Below, piece after piece: positions 1 to 5,595 of a stretch of 22,663 nt of DNA. A program made the position numbers and the translations under genes. Below the pieces are notes generated by a model. That model saw only the letters and a program-made list of their open reading frames with translations, was not told where the DNA came from and did not search any database. The stretch covers positions 1 to 22,663 of IMG/VR virus record IMGVR_UViG_3300048590_000155; one strand, given 5' to 3'. Numbering within the stretch: the first letter of the stretch is position 1; every line of letters starts with the position of its first letter. This stretch comes from a virus.

Positions 1-79
1 GGATGAGCCACTCGCCATCGGGAGGGATGGCGCGACCGTCGCGCAGGGTAGCGCCAACAAAGTGATATGCGGTAATCAT
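1..79 (-). CDS. Partial phage early protein, N-terminus only
   Basis: The reverse strand reads from an ATG at 79-77 as MITAYHFVGATLRDGRAIPP followed by DGEWLI, and is then cut by the window edge, so only about 26 residues are visible. This opening resembles a family of uncharacterised phage and prophage proteins that begin AYHFV..TLRDGR.(I/V)P.DGE; that likeness is from memory. The start codon overlaps the stop of the upstream 34-codon gene in an ATGA arrangement, which supports the start and implies translational coupling. The function is unknown. It is the last visible member of the leftward operon. Confidence 0.7.
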   Translation of the reverse strand, partial: MITAYHFVGATLRDGRAIPPDGEWLI

Positions 80-180
80 GCGATCCATCCCATGATGACG
101 GCGACGAGCGCCGCGACGACGACAACCAGCACAACGCGGTCGCCGATCACGGCGAGATCGTCAGAGTCGAGGCGGCTCAT
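76..180 (-). CDS. 34-residue membrane peptide
   Basis: This very short gene begins at the ATG at 180-178, which overlaps the stop codon of the upstream 129-codon gene (ATGA), and its own stop overlaps the next start in the same way. That double coupling is the main reason to call it real. The product has an acidic N-terminal stretch (MSRLDSDDLAVIGDR) followed by one strongly hydrophobic segment rich in V, A and I (about residues 16-34), so it should be a single-pass inner-membrane peptide. No family is recognised. A longer in-frame reading upstream to 300 would be arginine-rich and would overlap the preceding gene, so it was not used. Confidence 0.6.
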   Translation of the reverse strand: MSRLDSDDLAVIGDRVVLVVVVAALVAVIMGWIA

Positions 181-566
181 ACGTCCCCCCCGTACTCGCC
201 GAGGCTGTCCGCGTACTCGACCGCCGCGCGGGCGATCGGCTCGAACGCGCCCTGAATCTCGGCGATCATCGCGGACATGCGGTCCTCGGCCGTGATGCAT
301 GACGCCGGCTCACGGTGGCGGCGGATGGCGTCGAGGACGGAGCGGAGGACCGCGCCGGCGTCCTCCAGTTGCGACCATTCCTGCGCGTAGCGGATCATGT
401 CGTCGGCCTGTTTGACGCAGTCGTAGCCAGCGAACCGCGTCGCTTGGTCGATCCACCGCCGCGCGTACTCATCGAGTCGGTCCTCGTGCGCGTCAAGGCC
501 ATCCGTCCCCGCCATCTCGCGGTCATGGACCGCTTGGGTTACTCCGTCAGGAAATCCGCCGGCCAT
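177..566 (-). CDS. Hypothetical 129-residue early protein
   Basis: This is a soluble, acidic, helix-rich protein with no family I recognise. The start at 566-564 has a purine-rich GAGGTGGAG stretch just upstream on the minus strand. A second ATG 17 codons in is an alternative start. It overlaps the upstream HNH-like gene by 20 bp and shares an ATGA junction with the downstream 34-codon gene, so it sits in the middle of a coupled leftward operon. The sequence has WIDQATRFAGYDCVKQADDM near the middle and YADSLGEYGGDV at the C-terminus. There are no membrane segments and no obvious catalytic motif. Confidence 0.6.
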   Translation of the reverse strand: MAGGFPDGVTQAVHDREMAGTDGLDAHEDRLDEYARRWIDQATRFAGYDCVKQADDMIRYAQEWSQLEDAGAVLRSVLDAIRRHREPASCITAEDRMSAMIAEIQGAFEPIARAAVEYADSLGEYGGDV

Positions 567-1047
567 CGCTCCACCTCGTAGGTTGTTTGAATACGGAATA
601 GCGTGTGACGCCGTTCACCGGAATGGTGATGGCGTCGTGGTAGCTCCACCCCGAACGGACTCGCATCTTCACGGTGACATGCTTGAGCCCCATGACCTCT
701 TCCCATTCGGTCAGGCAGCGCGTGACGCCGTTGATCGTTATCAGCCGATTGCGCTGGCGGTTGCGAGCTTGCTGACTCGCCGTGGCCCAACGGCAGTTGT
801 CCGGCGTGTAGTCGCCATTGACGTCGATACGGTCAAGCGAGTGAGCCGGCGAGGGCTTGCGCCCCATGTCGGTGAGGAATGATGTGTAGGAGTCGACCCA
901 TCGCGCGCAAACCTTGATGCCGCGACCGCCGTAGAGGGGAAACTTCTGGTTCTTGGGGTTGTTGCAGCGCCCGAGCGCGGACGCCCAAGCAACAAACTCG
1001 ACATCGCGGCGAGTTGTTCGCCTTGCGCCGCCGTGCTTGTATCCCAT
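547..1047 (-). CDS. HNH-like phage DNA-binding/nuclease-like protein
   Basis: The 166-residue product matches a pattern common in free-standing phage HNH/homing-endonuclease relatives: LYGGRGI at residues 38-44, LDRID at 71-75 and DYTPDNCRWAT at 79-89, followed by QQARNRQRN. The tail (about 105-135) has an ING.TR.LTEW....GL..VTVKMRV..GWS pattern, which looks like a small helix-turn-helix module attached to such nucleases. Canonical zinc-binding CXXC pairs are not visible, so nuclease activity is not certain; it may only bind DNA. The start is supported by an AAGGGG Shine-Dalgarno sequence five bases upstream of the ATG. It is the second gene of the leftward operon and overlaps the next by 20 bp. 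Related YSPDN-type residues occur in the rightward protein at 1399-2187. Confidence 0.7.
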   Translation of the reverse strand: MGYKHGGARRTTRRDVEFVAWASALGRCNNPKNQKFPLYGGRGIKVCARWVDSYTSFLTDMGRKPSPAHSLDRIDVNGDYTPDNCRWATASQQARNRQRNRLITINGVTRCLTEWEEVMGLKHVTVKMRVRSGWSYHDAITIPVNGVTRYSVFKQPTRWSDGRRIS

Positions 1048-1154
1048 CTCGTCCCCTTCGTCGTCCCCGGCTCGTGCCGGTATGAGCGCAGTCTACTCGC
1101 CGCAGGGTAGCCGTCTACACATTTATTCTTATCGACGCGCAACGACCGATAGCG
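1048..1154. other. Intergenic leader between Cro-like and HNH-like genes
   Basis: This 107-bp gap lies between two leftward genes. It holds a Shine-Dalgarno sequence for the HNH-like gene close to 1048 and, in its right part, an A/T-richer tract (about 1115-1133) that could carry a weak leftward -10 element. I see no convincing complete promoter and no RNA gene in it. Confidence 0.35.
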
Positions 1155-1166
1155 TCAGGCTATCGG
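1146..1166. other. Inverted repeat over the Cro-like gene stop codon
   Basis: CCGATAGC (1146-1153) and GCTATCGG (1159-1166) form a perfect 8-bp stem around a 5-base loop. The right arm and loop include the last codons and stop of the leftward Cro-like gene. There is no T-tract on the minus strand after the stem, so it is not a standard intrinsic terminator. It could slow or protect the 3' end of the regulator message, or be an operator dyad. Confidence 0.45.
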
Positions 1167-1373
1167 CTCGTAGCGGACTACGCGGCGGTAGCCTAGGCCG
1201 CGAGCGACGGACGCCGAAACCACCTTGCGCCCCTTGCGAATGTCGCAGATCATTTGAGGCGATGACCCGATTGACCGGGCAAGCGCGGCCTGCCCTTGAT
1301 GGCGACACCGGTAGTCGATTAGATCGACCATCTCGTGCTCTGAAAGATTTTTGGGCTTCATGCTTGACATCAT
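1155..1373 (-). CDS. Cro-like helix-turn-helix regulator
   Basis: This is a 72-residue protein with the size and layout of phage Cro-type repressors: an HTH at about residues 26-47 (QAALARSIGSSPQMICDIRKG) followed by short beta-forming residues ending RRVVRYEPIA. It should bind operators in the adjacent divergent region and control early transcription. Its start is uncertain: ATG codons occur at 1373, 1370 and 1361 (residues 1, 2 and 5). A sigma70-like promoter (TTGTAA, 18-bp spacer, TATGAT) ends at 1369, which would place the transcript start next to the ATG at 1361 and make the message leaderless, as for lambda cI from PRM. No CI-like repressor or integrase lies in the window, so a temperate lifestyle is plausible but not shown. 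Confidence 0.7.
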   Translation of the reverse strand: MMSSMKPKNLSEHEMVDLIDYRCRHQGQAALARSIGSSPQMICDIRKGRKVVSASVARGLGYRRVVRYEPIA

Positions 1374-1392
1374 ACACCAGTTAGTTCATTCT
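1364..1392 (+). promoter_or_regulatory. Putative rightward early promoter (strong -35, weak -10)
   Basis: A perfect TTGACA hexamer lies at 1364-1369. With a 17-bp spacer the -10 would be CATTCT (1387-1392), only three of six matches, so activator help or another -10 may apply. A transcript starting about seven bases later would begin at the ATG at 1399. The sequence TGACATC occurs at 1365-1371 and again at 1400-1406, bracketing the region, and is a candidate operator half-site. The two divergent promoters overlap, which is typical of a competitive switch. Confidence 0.4.
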
Positions 1393-1398
1393 TTACAA
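1369..1398 (-). promoter_or_regulatory. Putative leftward early promoter
   Basis: On the minus strand there is a TTGTAA -35 (1398-1393), an 18-bp spacer and a TATGAT -10 (1374-1369), matching four and five of the six consensus bases. It points into the Cro-like gene. The -10 overlaps the first possible ATG, so the functional start codon would be the ATG at 1361. Confidence 0.5.
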
Positions 1399-2187
1399 AT
1401 GACATCCGGCGTCCCCTCATCGTGGTGCGAATGGCGCCCCATCCCCGGCGGACTGATCTACGCAAGGAAGCGCAACGAGCGGGCCGAGGCAATCGTGATC
1501 ATGTATCAAAGCGGTAAGACGCTGGCCCAAGTGGGCGAACACTTCGGGGTAACGCGGGAGCGCATTAGGCAGATCATTGCCAAATACGCGCGCACCAACA
1601 ATTGCCGGGTCGTCGGAGGACAAGCTGTTCAATCGTTCATTAAGGTGGACGACGCACACAAACGGAAGATCGAAAACCTTGAGCGAGCGGAACGAAGAAG
1701 CCTGCGCCTTTGGGGACTAACCCTCGACCAATATCGCGCCATCTCCTGTGAATTTGGCCCCCACACTCTCTCAAAAAGCCCATTCAACAAATTTACAAAG
1801 CAGCGCTACAGTTCCCGTAAACGCGGGATTGAGTGGCAATTCACTTTCGCCGACTGGTGGCGTATTTGGCAGGAGTCCGGCCGCTGGCAAGAGCGCGGAC
1901 GCGGGCAGGGCTACTGCATGGCCCGTTATGGTGACTCCGGCCCGTACTCGCCGGATAACGTCTACATCTGCACGGTCGGGCAAAACTGCAGCGATAGCCA
2001 CTTGATTGACCACCCACGCCGCAAGCGTAGCGCGATTGGTATGCGCGGCATGGAGTTGGTTCGCTACAAGGTGAAGGGCGGGTATCGATGGGGGGTCAAG
2101 GTTTCTGGTGCGCCCGGCAAGTATGCATTCAAGTCGATCGAAGATGCTAAATCATGGGCGCTCTCCGAATCCAGGATGTGCGCATGA
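1399..2187 (+). CDS. Modular HTH / HNH-like / AP2-like phage protein
   Basis: The 262-residue product starts with a basic N-terminus and a sigma70 region 4-like HTH at about residues 27-63 (YQSGKTLAQVGEHFGVTRER then IRQII). A middle segment (about 135-197) has RYSSRKRGIEW, RGQGYCMARYG and GPYSPDNVYICTVGQN, the signature of phage HNH-like proteins. The C-terminus (about 215-255) has VKGGYRWGVKVSGAPGKYAF then KSIEDAKSWA, like the AP2 DNA-binding modules found on such nucleases. The ATG at 1399 is preferred because it follows the predicted promoter; in-frame ATGs exist at 1351 and 1501. No Shine-Dalgarno is obvious. It is the first rightward gene and is followed by a strong terminator, so it is a separate unit from the replication operon. 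It could be a regulator or a mobile nuclease. Confidence 0.65.
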   Translation: MTSGVPSSWCEWRPIPGGLIYARKRNERAEAIVIMYQSGKTLAQVGEHFGVTRERIRQIIAKYARTNNCRVVGGQAVQSFIKVDDAHKRKIENLERAERRSLRLWGLTLDQYRAISCEFGPHTLSKSPFNKFTKQRYSSRKRGIEWQFTFADWWRIWQESGRWQERGRGQGYCMARYGDSGPYSPDNVYICTVGQNCSDSHLIDHPRRKRSAIGMRGMELVRYKVKGGYRWGVKVSGAPGKYAFKSIEDAKSWALSESRMCA

Positions 2188-2226
2188 CCCTCTCCCCTGC
2201 CGCGCGATCACCTGGCGCGCGGCTTC

Positions 2227-2262
2227 GCGCCGGCCGTGCTTACCTCCGGCCGGCGCTTTTTT
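2227..2262 (+). terminator. Strong intrinsic terminator after first rightward gene
   Basis: GCGCCGGCC (2227-2235) pairs perfectly with GGCCGGCGC (2248-2256), extended by one inner G-C pair, with a 10-base loop and a run of six T (2257-2262). It lies 40 bp after the stop at 2187 and just before the next gene. Read-through would therefore be needed to express the replication operon from the upstream promoter, which makes this a likely antitermination or attenuation point. Confidence 0.8.
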
Positions 2263-2274
2263 CTTCGAGGTAGC

Positions 2275-2841
2275 ATGGGCAACCGTCGCCGCGACTTCCC
2301 GCCGCATCCCCACGACGAGCGCATCCGCGTGCTAGAGGCCGAGCTGCTGGTTCTGCGGCACGCGCGGATGCGTGACCGCAAAAGGGACGCGCAACGCAAT
2401 CCAGAGATGGCGGCGAGGCGCGCGGCGCGATGCGCAGCGACATGGGCAGCGCGAACCCCGGAGGAACATGCCAAGCACGCCGCGAAGGTCAGCGCGGCCC
2501 TGCGCCGTCTGGAGCATCCCGCCCGCAAGGGGACGACGACGAGCATAGCCGCGCGGAAGCGGATGCGGGCGGCGCAGATCAAGGCGTGGGCGACAAAAAC
2601 CGACGAGGAAAAGCGCGCTCGCGCCGAGGCTATGAACATCGCCAAAGCCGCCCAAGCCGCAGCCAGGGCCGCCAACAAAGCGGCGCGCGCGCGCGCGGCC
2701 GCGTTCCTGCAGGAAGCGAAGCCGCCGAAAAAACCGCCCAACGTCGGCGTCCCGCACGAGTTTAGGCACCTCAAGAAGTCCGGCCGCGTCGCCGATGTTC
2801 CGATGATCGCCCGCCTCGCCGACCTCCTGGGGGCGACATGA
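2275..2841 (+). CDS. Basic Ala/Arg/Lys-rich protein, possibly DNA-binding
   Basis: The 188-residue product is highly basic and helix-forming. A first section (about 10-35) looks like a short coiled coil. The middle has repeated blocks of the type RTPEEHAKHAAKVSAALRRL and RKRMRAAQIKAWATKTDEEK, reminiscent of the NUMOD3-like helices that intron and phage nucleases use to grip DNA; this likeness is by eye only. The C-terminus (FRHLKKSGRVADVPMIARLA) is less biased. The ATG at 2275 is preferred to an upstream GTG at 2236, which lies inside the terminator loop; GAGG at 2267-2270 serves as Shine-Dalgarno. It overlaps the next gene by ATGA. The function is unknown. Confidence 0.55.
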   Translation: MGNRRRDFPPHPHDERIRVLEAELLVLRHARMRDRKRDAQRNPEMAARRAARCAATWAARTPEEHAKHAAKVSAALRRLEHPARKGTTTSIAARKRMRAAQIKAWATKTDEEKRARAEAMNIAKAAQAAARAANKAARARAAAFLQEAKPPKKPPNVGVPHEFRHLKKSGRVADVPMIARLADLLGAT

Positions 2842-3341
2842 CGCGCTTCTCCGAGGAATGGTGGGACGCGAAGCAGCGAAACGTCGCCGAGTGGAAGCGC
2901 CGCGAGGCGTCCCGCGCGGCCGCAGATCAACGCCCTAGCGCGGATGCCGCTAACCGACCGACGCCCCCGGAGGCAAAACCTCCCACGATGGCGCGGCGGG
3001 CCGACCGGACCCCCGGCGGTGCGGAAGCAGCGCGGGCACCTATCTATCCCCTCGTCGGCCTCTGCCGCGCGGCGGGCCTCCCTGAGCCGGTCCCTGAATA
3101 CCGATGGCACCCCGTCCGCCGGTATCGCGCGGACTACGCCCTCCCCCTGCACCGCGTCCTGATCGAGATCGACGGCGGGCTATGGGTCAACGGCGGGCAC
3201 TCGCGCGGCAGCGCCCGAATGCACGATATGGCGAAGGACCGCGCCGCGACGCTGCTCGGATGGAGGACGCTGCGGTATGCGCCGACCGAGCTGGCGACGG
3301 TCGTAGCGGACCTACGGATTCTGCTGGCAGGGGACCAGTGA
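2838..3341 (+). CDS. PD-(D/E)XK-type (DUF559/Vsr-like) endonuclease
   Basis: The 167-residue product has a variable N-terminal half and a nuclease-like C-terminal half (about residues 73-155). The core reads RRYRADYALP (Asp99), VLIEIDGGLW (Glu110, Asp112), NGGHSRG, DMAKDRAATLLGW and TLRYAPTEL. This matches the small phage nucleases related to Vsr/DUF559, which carry D...ExDGG, GGH and GW..LR blocks and are often found near replication genes in place of RusA-type junction resolvases. The expected role is cutting branched or mismatched DNA during replication or recombination; the exact substrate is not shown. The start overlaps the previous stop (ATGA), and the next gene follows directly after the stop. 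Confidence 0.75.
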   Translation: MTRFSEEWWDAKQRNVAEWKRREASRAAADQRPSADAANRPTPPEAKPPTMARRADRTPGGAEAARAPIYPLVGLCRAAGLPEPVPEYRWHPVRRYRADYALPLHRVLIEIDGGLWVNGGHSRGSARMHDMAKDRAATLLGWRTLRYAPTELATVVADLRILLAGDQ

Positions 3342-4220
3342 ATGGCTAGGGCGCGCAACATCAAACCATCGTTTTTCACAAACGAGCGGCTAGCGGAAAT
3401 TCAGCCGTTAGGGCGCCTCCTGTTCGCCGGCCTTTGGACGCTCGCCGATCGTGAAGGAAGGCTCGCGGATCGACCCCGGCGCATCAAAGCGGAGGTGTTG
3501 CCATACGACGGAGCCGACGTTGATGGACTTCTCAACGAGCTACTGGCGCGCGATTTTATCGTCCGGTATGAGGCCGGCGGCGAGCGTTACATACAGATCA
3601 TCGCATTCGGTAAGCATCAGAATCCACACATAAAAGAGGCTGCCAGCACCATCCCGGCGTGGGATGGGAAAAGGCCAGCACCGGAAATTCCCGCACTAGC
3701 ACCGGAAATTCCGGCGCTAGCCGGGCTGATTCCTGATTCCGGATTCCTGATTCCTGATTCCCCTTTCCTGATTCCTGATCCCCCCAAACCCCAAAGTCAA
3801 AAGATTGCAGACCCCCCCGCGAAAAAGACGCGGGGGGCTGCTGCGACCCTGACCGACGAACGAAAGGCGCAGGCAAGGGCGGTATGGCAGGCATACAGCG
3901 AGGCATACGCCATGCGCTACGCCGTGGCTCCTGTACGAAACGCGAAGGTCAGTGCGCAGGTGGTCCGCTTGCTAGACCTTATTCCTGCCGACGAGGCTCC
4001 CGAGGTGGCGCGGCATTTCGTCGGCAGTGGGGCGGCGTTCTACGTCGGGAGGGGGCATGACTTCGGGCTGCTGGTGGCCGACGCCGGCAAACTCCGTACC
4101 GAGTGGGCGACCGGGACGACGATCACAGCAACGGGCGCGCGGCAGTCCGACCGGACGGCGCAAACCGGACAGGTGTTTGGCAAACTGATCCACAAAGCGA
4201 GGGACGGGACCAATGGCTAA
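3342..4220 (+). CDS. Phage replication initiator-like winged-helix protein
   Basis: The 292-residue product has an N-terminal winged-helix domain (about 1-98) of the phage replication/primosome type: RNIKPSFFTNERLAEIQPLG, LFAGLWTLADREGRL, KAEVLPYD, LLARDFIVRY and IAFGKHQNPH. Next comes a Pro/Ile/Asp-rich linker (about 112-150) with two APEIPAL copies and three IPD copies, then a charged C-terminal domain (165-292) that probably contacts helicase or its loader. The layout resembles lambda O, a DNA-binding N-terminus with the origin inside its gene. The linker-coding DNA carries phased 7-bp repeats and a GC hairpin, listed separately. It starts immediately after the nuclease stop (TGAATG) and overlaps the next gene by 8 bp. 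Confidence 0.7.
   Translation: MARARNIKPSFFTNERLAEIQPLGRLLFAGLWTLADREGRLADRPRRIKAEVLPYDGADVDGLLNELLARDFIVRYEAGGERYIQIIAFGKHQNPHIKEAASTIPAWDGKRPAPEIPALAPEIPALAGLIPDSGFLIPDSPFLIPDPPKPQSQKIADPPAKKTRGAAATLTDERKAQARAVWQAYSEAYAMRYAVAPVRNAKVSAQVVRLLDLIPADEAPEVARHFVGSGAAFYVGRGHDFGLLVADAGKLRTEWATGTTITATGARQSDRTAQTGQVFGKLIHKARDGTNG
3677..3718 (+). repeat. Two 21-bp direct repeats within the replication gene
   Basis: The units 3677-3697 and 3698-3718 are identical at 19 of 21 positions and start with AGCACCGGAAATTCC. The second includes CCGGAA-A-TTCCGG (3702-3714), an inverted repeat around one base. They encode the APEIPAL repeat, so they could be a peptide repeat, but they also adjoin the 7-bp array and may be initiator-binding sites. 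Confidence 0.7.
3728..3783 (+). repeat. Eight phased 7-bp repeats, candidate origin iterons
   Basis: From 3728 the sequence runs in exact 7-bp steps: GATTCCT, GATTCCG, GATTCCT, GATTCCT, GATTCCC, CTTTCCT, GATTCCT, GATCCCC. Six of the eight units contain GATTCC. Seven is not a multiple of three, so the encoded peptide only repeats every seven residues; a 7-base period is more easily explained by selection on DNA or by slippage than by protein. A short A-rich tract (about 3786-3804) follows, as expected near an origin. Confidence 0.65.
3813..3837. other. GC-rich hairpin next to the repeat array
   Basis: CCCCCCGCG (3813-3821) and CGCGGGGGG (3829-3837) form a perfect 9-bp stem with the loop AAAAAGA, inside the replication gene and 30 bp after the 7-bp repeats. 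There is no T-tract, so it is unlikely to be a terminator. It may be part of the replication origin. Confidence 0.55.
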
Positions 4221-4842
4221 CCCGCGAATCGAACTGTTGCAGGCGCTCGCCGTCACAGCGGAGCTGACGAACACGGAACTATCCGAGGCCGCCGCGACCG
4301 TCATGGCGGACGACCTCTCGACCTATCCGCACGCACAAGTGCTGGGCGCGCTAGTCCGCTGCAGGCGCGAACTACGCGGGCGACTGACGATCGCCGCCGT
4401 CCTAGAGCGGCTGGACGATGGGCGCCCAGGCCCCAATGAGGCGTGGGCGATGATCCCGCAGGACGAGGATGGGTCGGTCGTGTGGTCCGACGAGATGGCG
4501 CAGGCGTTCGGGGCGGCGCAGCCGCTCATTTCCGCCGGGCAGACCATCGCGGCCCGGTCGGCGTTCCTTGAGGCGTATGAGCGGCTCGTTGCCCATGCCC
4601 GCGCCGAGGCCCGCCCGCCGCGATGGACGCCAAGCCTCGGCCACGACAAGCGCCACCGCGCCTCCGCCATCGAGACGGCGCAGCGGTTCGGGCGGATCAG
4701 CGCCGAACACGCGGCGATGCTCCTGCCGGCGCCGGAAAGCGCAACGGTGACGGCCCTGCTGGCTGCGCCACGGTCGGCGATGCCGGACGAGGTGCGGGAG
4801 CAGCTCGCCGCCTTCGCGCGCCGCATCAAAGCCGCCCCATGA
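4213..4842 (+). CDS. Conserved phage protein adjacent to replication initiator
   Basis: The 209-residue product is of a type I associate with phages and prophages of GC-rich proteobacteria, usually directly after a replication initiator-like gene. Recognisable blocks are ALVRCRRELRGRLTIAAVLE, DGRPGPNEAWAM, VVWSDEMAQAFGAAQPL, FLEAYERLVAHARAEARPPR and TPSLGHDKRHR. No catalytic motif is visible. The tight coupling (8-bp overlap with the initiator gene, ATGA with the next gene) suggests a replication role such as helicase recruitment, but that is inference. Confidence 0.65.
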   Translation: MANPRIELLQALAVTAELTNTELSEAAATVMADDLSTYPHAQVLGALVRCRRELRGRLTIAAVLERLDDGRPGPNEAWAMIPQDEDGSVVWSDEMAQAFGAAQPLISAGQTIAARSAFLEAYERLVAHARAEARPPRWTPSLGHDKRHRASAIETAQRFGRISAEHAAMLLPAPESATVTALLAAPRSAMPDEVREQLAAFARRIKAAP

Positions 4843-5249
4843 CCGACCTACTCGCCCGCGTCGCCGCGATCGCCGCCCGCGAACGCGCCAAAACATCCGC
4901 CAACCGTGAGGACATGCGTGCTCAACATCCTGAACTCGCTTCGAGCGTGGACGCGATCCGCGCTGTCTTTGGCGCTCCCCATGCCATCACGATTGCCGGA
5001 ACCCGCTACGGCAAGCCCCCCCTGCCATTCCGGCGGGACCAGCCAGAGCAACCCCCTATCCCAGGAGTCAGCGGCTATGGACACGAAGCAGGCGATCGTT
5101 CGGCATCTCGAGCAGCACCCCGGAAGCAGTCGAAGCCAGGTGGCGGAAGCTCTCGGAATCGACGCCCTGACGGCATCGCGGGAGCTGCGGAAGCTCGTCC
5201 GTGGTGGGACGCTGACGATGAGCGGGTCGCGGAGGGGGGCGAAATATAG
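4839..5249 (+). CDS. Hypothetical protein overlapping a winged-helix gene
   Basis: The start at 4839 overlaps the preceding stop (ATGA). The first 65 or so residues look like genuine protein (MTDLLARVAAIAARERAK, then SVDAIRAVFGAPHAITIAGT and RYGKPPLPF). The rest, from about codon 80 (5077 onward), runs in a different frame through the following winged-helix gene and is low in complexity (RKQSKPGGGSSRNRR), so the true C-terminus may be run-through after loss of an earlier stop. No family is recognised. Total reading length is 136 codons. Confidence 0.5.
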   Translation: MTDLLARVAAIAARERAKTSANREDMRAQHPELASSVDAIRAVFGAPHAITIAGTRYGKPPLPFRRDQPEQPPIPGVSGYGHEAGDRSASRAAPRKQSKPGGGSSRNRRPDGIAGAAEARPWWDADDERVAEGGEI

Positions 5250-5325
5250 CCTTGCGCGGGCGCAGGAGGGCGCTGGCGACGCGCAATCCGGGGAGGACGT
5301 ACCACCCTACCATCCAGCCGCCTAG
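5077..5325 (+). CDS. Small winged-helix DNA-binding protein
   Basis: The 82-residue product has a compact winged HTH in residues 1-60: MDTKQAIVRHLEQHPGSSRS, QVAEALGIDALTASRELRKL, then VRGGTLTMSGSRRGAKYSL, the usual recognition helix plus beta-wing pattern of MarR/IclR-like and phage regulators. A tail of about 20 residues is low complexity. The start at 5077 has AGGAG at 5062-5066 upstream. It overlaps the previous reading frame by 173 bp in another frame. The likely role is early-gene regulation. Confidence 0.65.
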   Translation: MDTKQAIVRHLEQHPGSSRSQVAEALGIDALTASRELRKLVRGGTLTMSGSRRGAKYSLARAQEGAGDAQSGEDVPPYHPAA

Positions 5326-5344
5326 AACGCGCTATACGTCGATT

Positions 5345-5351
5345 AAGGAGG
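5345..5351 (+). promoter_or_regulatory. Strong Shine-Dalgarno site (AAGGAGG)
   Basis: AAGGAGG lies four bases before the GTG at 5356. It is one of the best ribosome-binding sites in the early region and decides the GTG start, after a short 30-bp untranslated gap that breaks the chain of overlapping genes. Confidence 0.7.
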
Positions 5352-5355
5352 TTTT

Positions 5356-5595
5356 GTGTTCATAAGCCGCGCCGAACTGTATTATTTGCGGTCGGAGGTT
5401 AAGTCTTTGAAGGGGGAATTGCTTGCGCTGCGGGAGGGGTTGTCTGAGAACGCGACGCGCGACTATGTAACGAAATGGGCCGACGCCATTAGCGCGGACC
5501 TAAGCGTAGAGGTTGCACTACTGGCTAAGGCGTTGGGATATGTGCTGGATCGCGGCGCCCCGCACTATAGAAAGATGGATGAGAAGTCCAAATGA
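5356..5595 (+). CDS. Hypothetical protein with N-terminal coiled coil
   Basis: This 79-residue protein starts at GTG, supported by the AAGGAGG site. Residues 5-35 (AELYYLRSEVKSLKGELLAL then REGLSE) look like a short coiled coil; the rest is helical with a basic C-terminus (HYRKMDEKSK). Its base composition is less GC-rich than its neighbours. No family is recognised. It overlaps the next gene by ATGA. Confidence 0.6.
   Translation: MFISRAELYYLRSEVKSLKGELLALREGLSENATRDYVTKWADAISADLSVEVALLAKALGYVLDRGAPHYRKMDEKSK

Noticed and set aside
953-1384. 143-codon plus-strand frame across the leftward regulator
   Set aside because: It is antisense to the HNH-like and Cro-like genes and crosses their control region. 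The sequence is Arg/Ser-rich without motifs.
2208-3152. 314-codon minus-strand open frame
   Set aside because: It overlaps the terminator and two coupled plus-strand genes. The Arg/Ala-rich sequence looks like a shadow of the opposite strand.
4402-4896. Minus-strand and alternative plus-strand frames over the 209-codon gene
   Set aside because: They are Arg/Ser-rich, overlap a gene with conserved-looking blocks and clean ATGA junctions, and have no support of their own.
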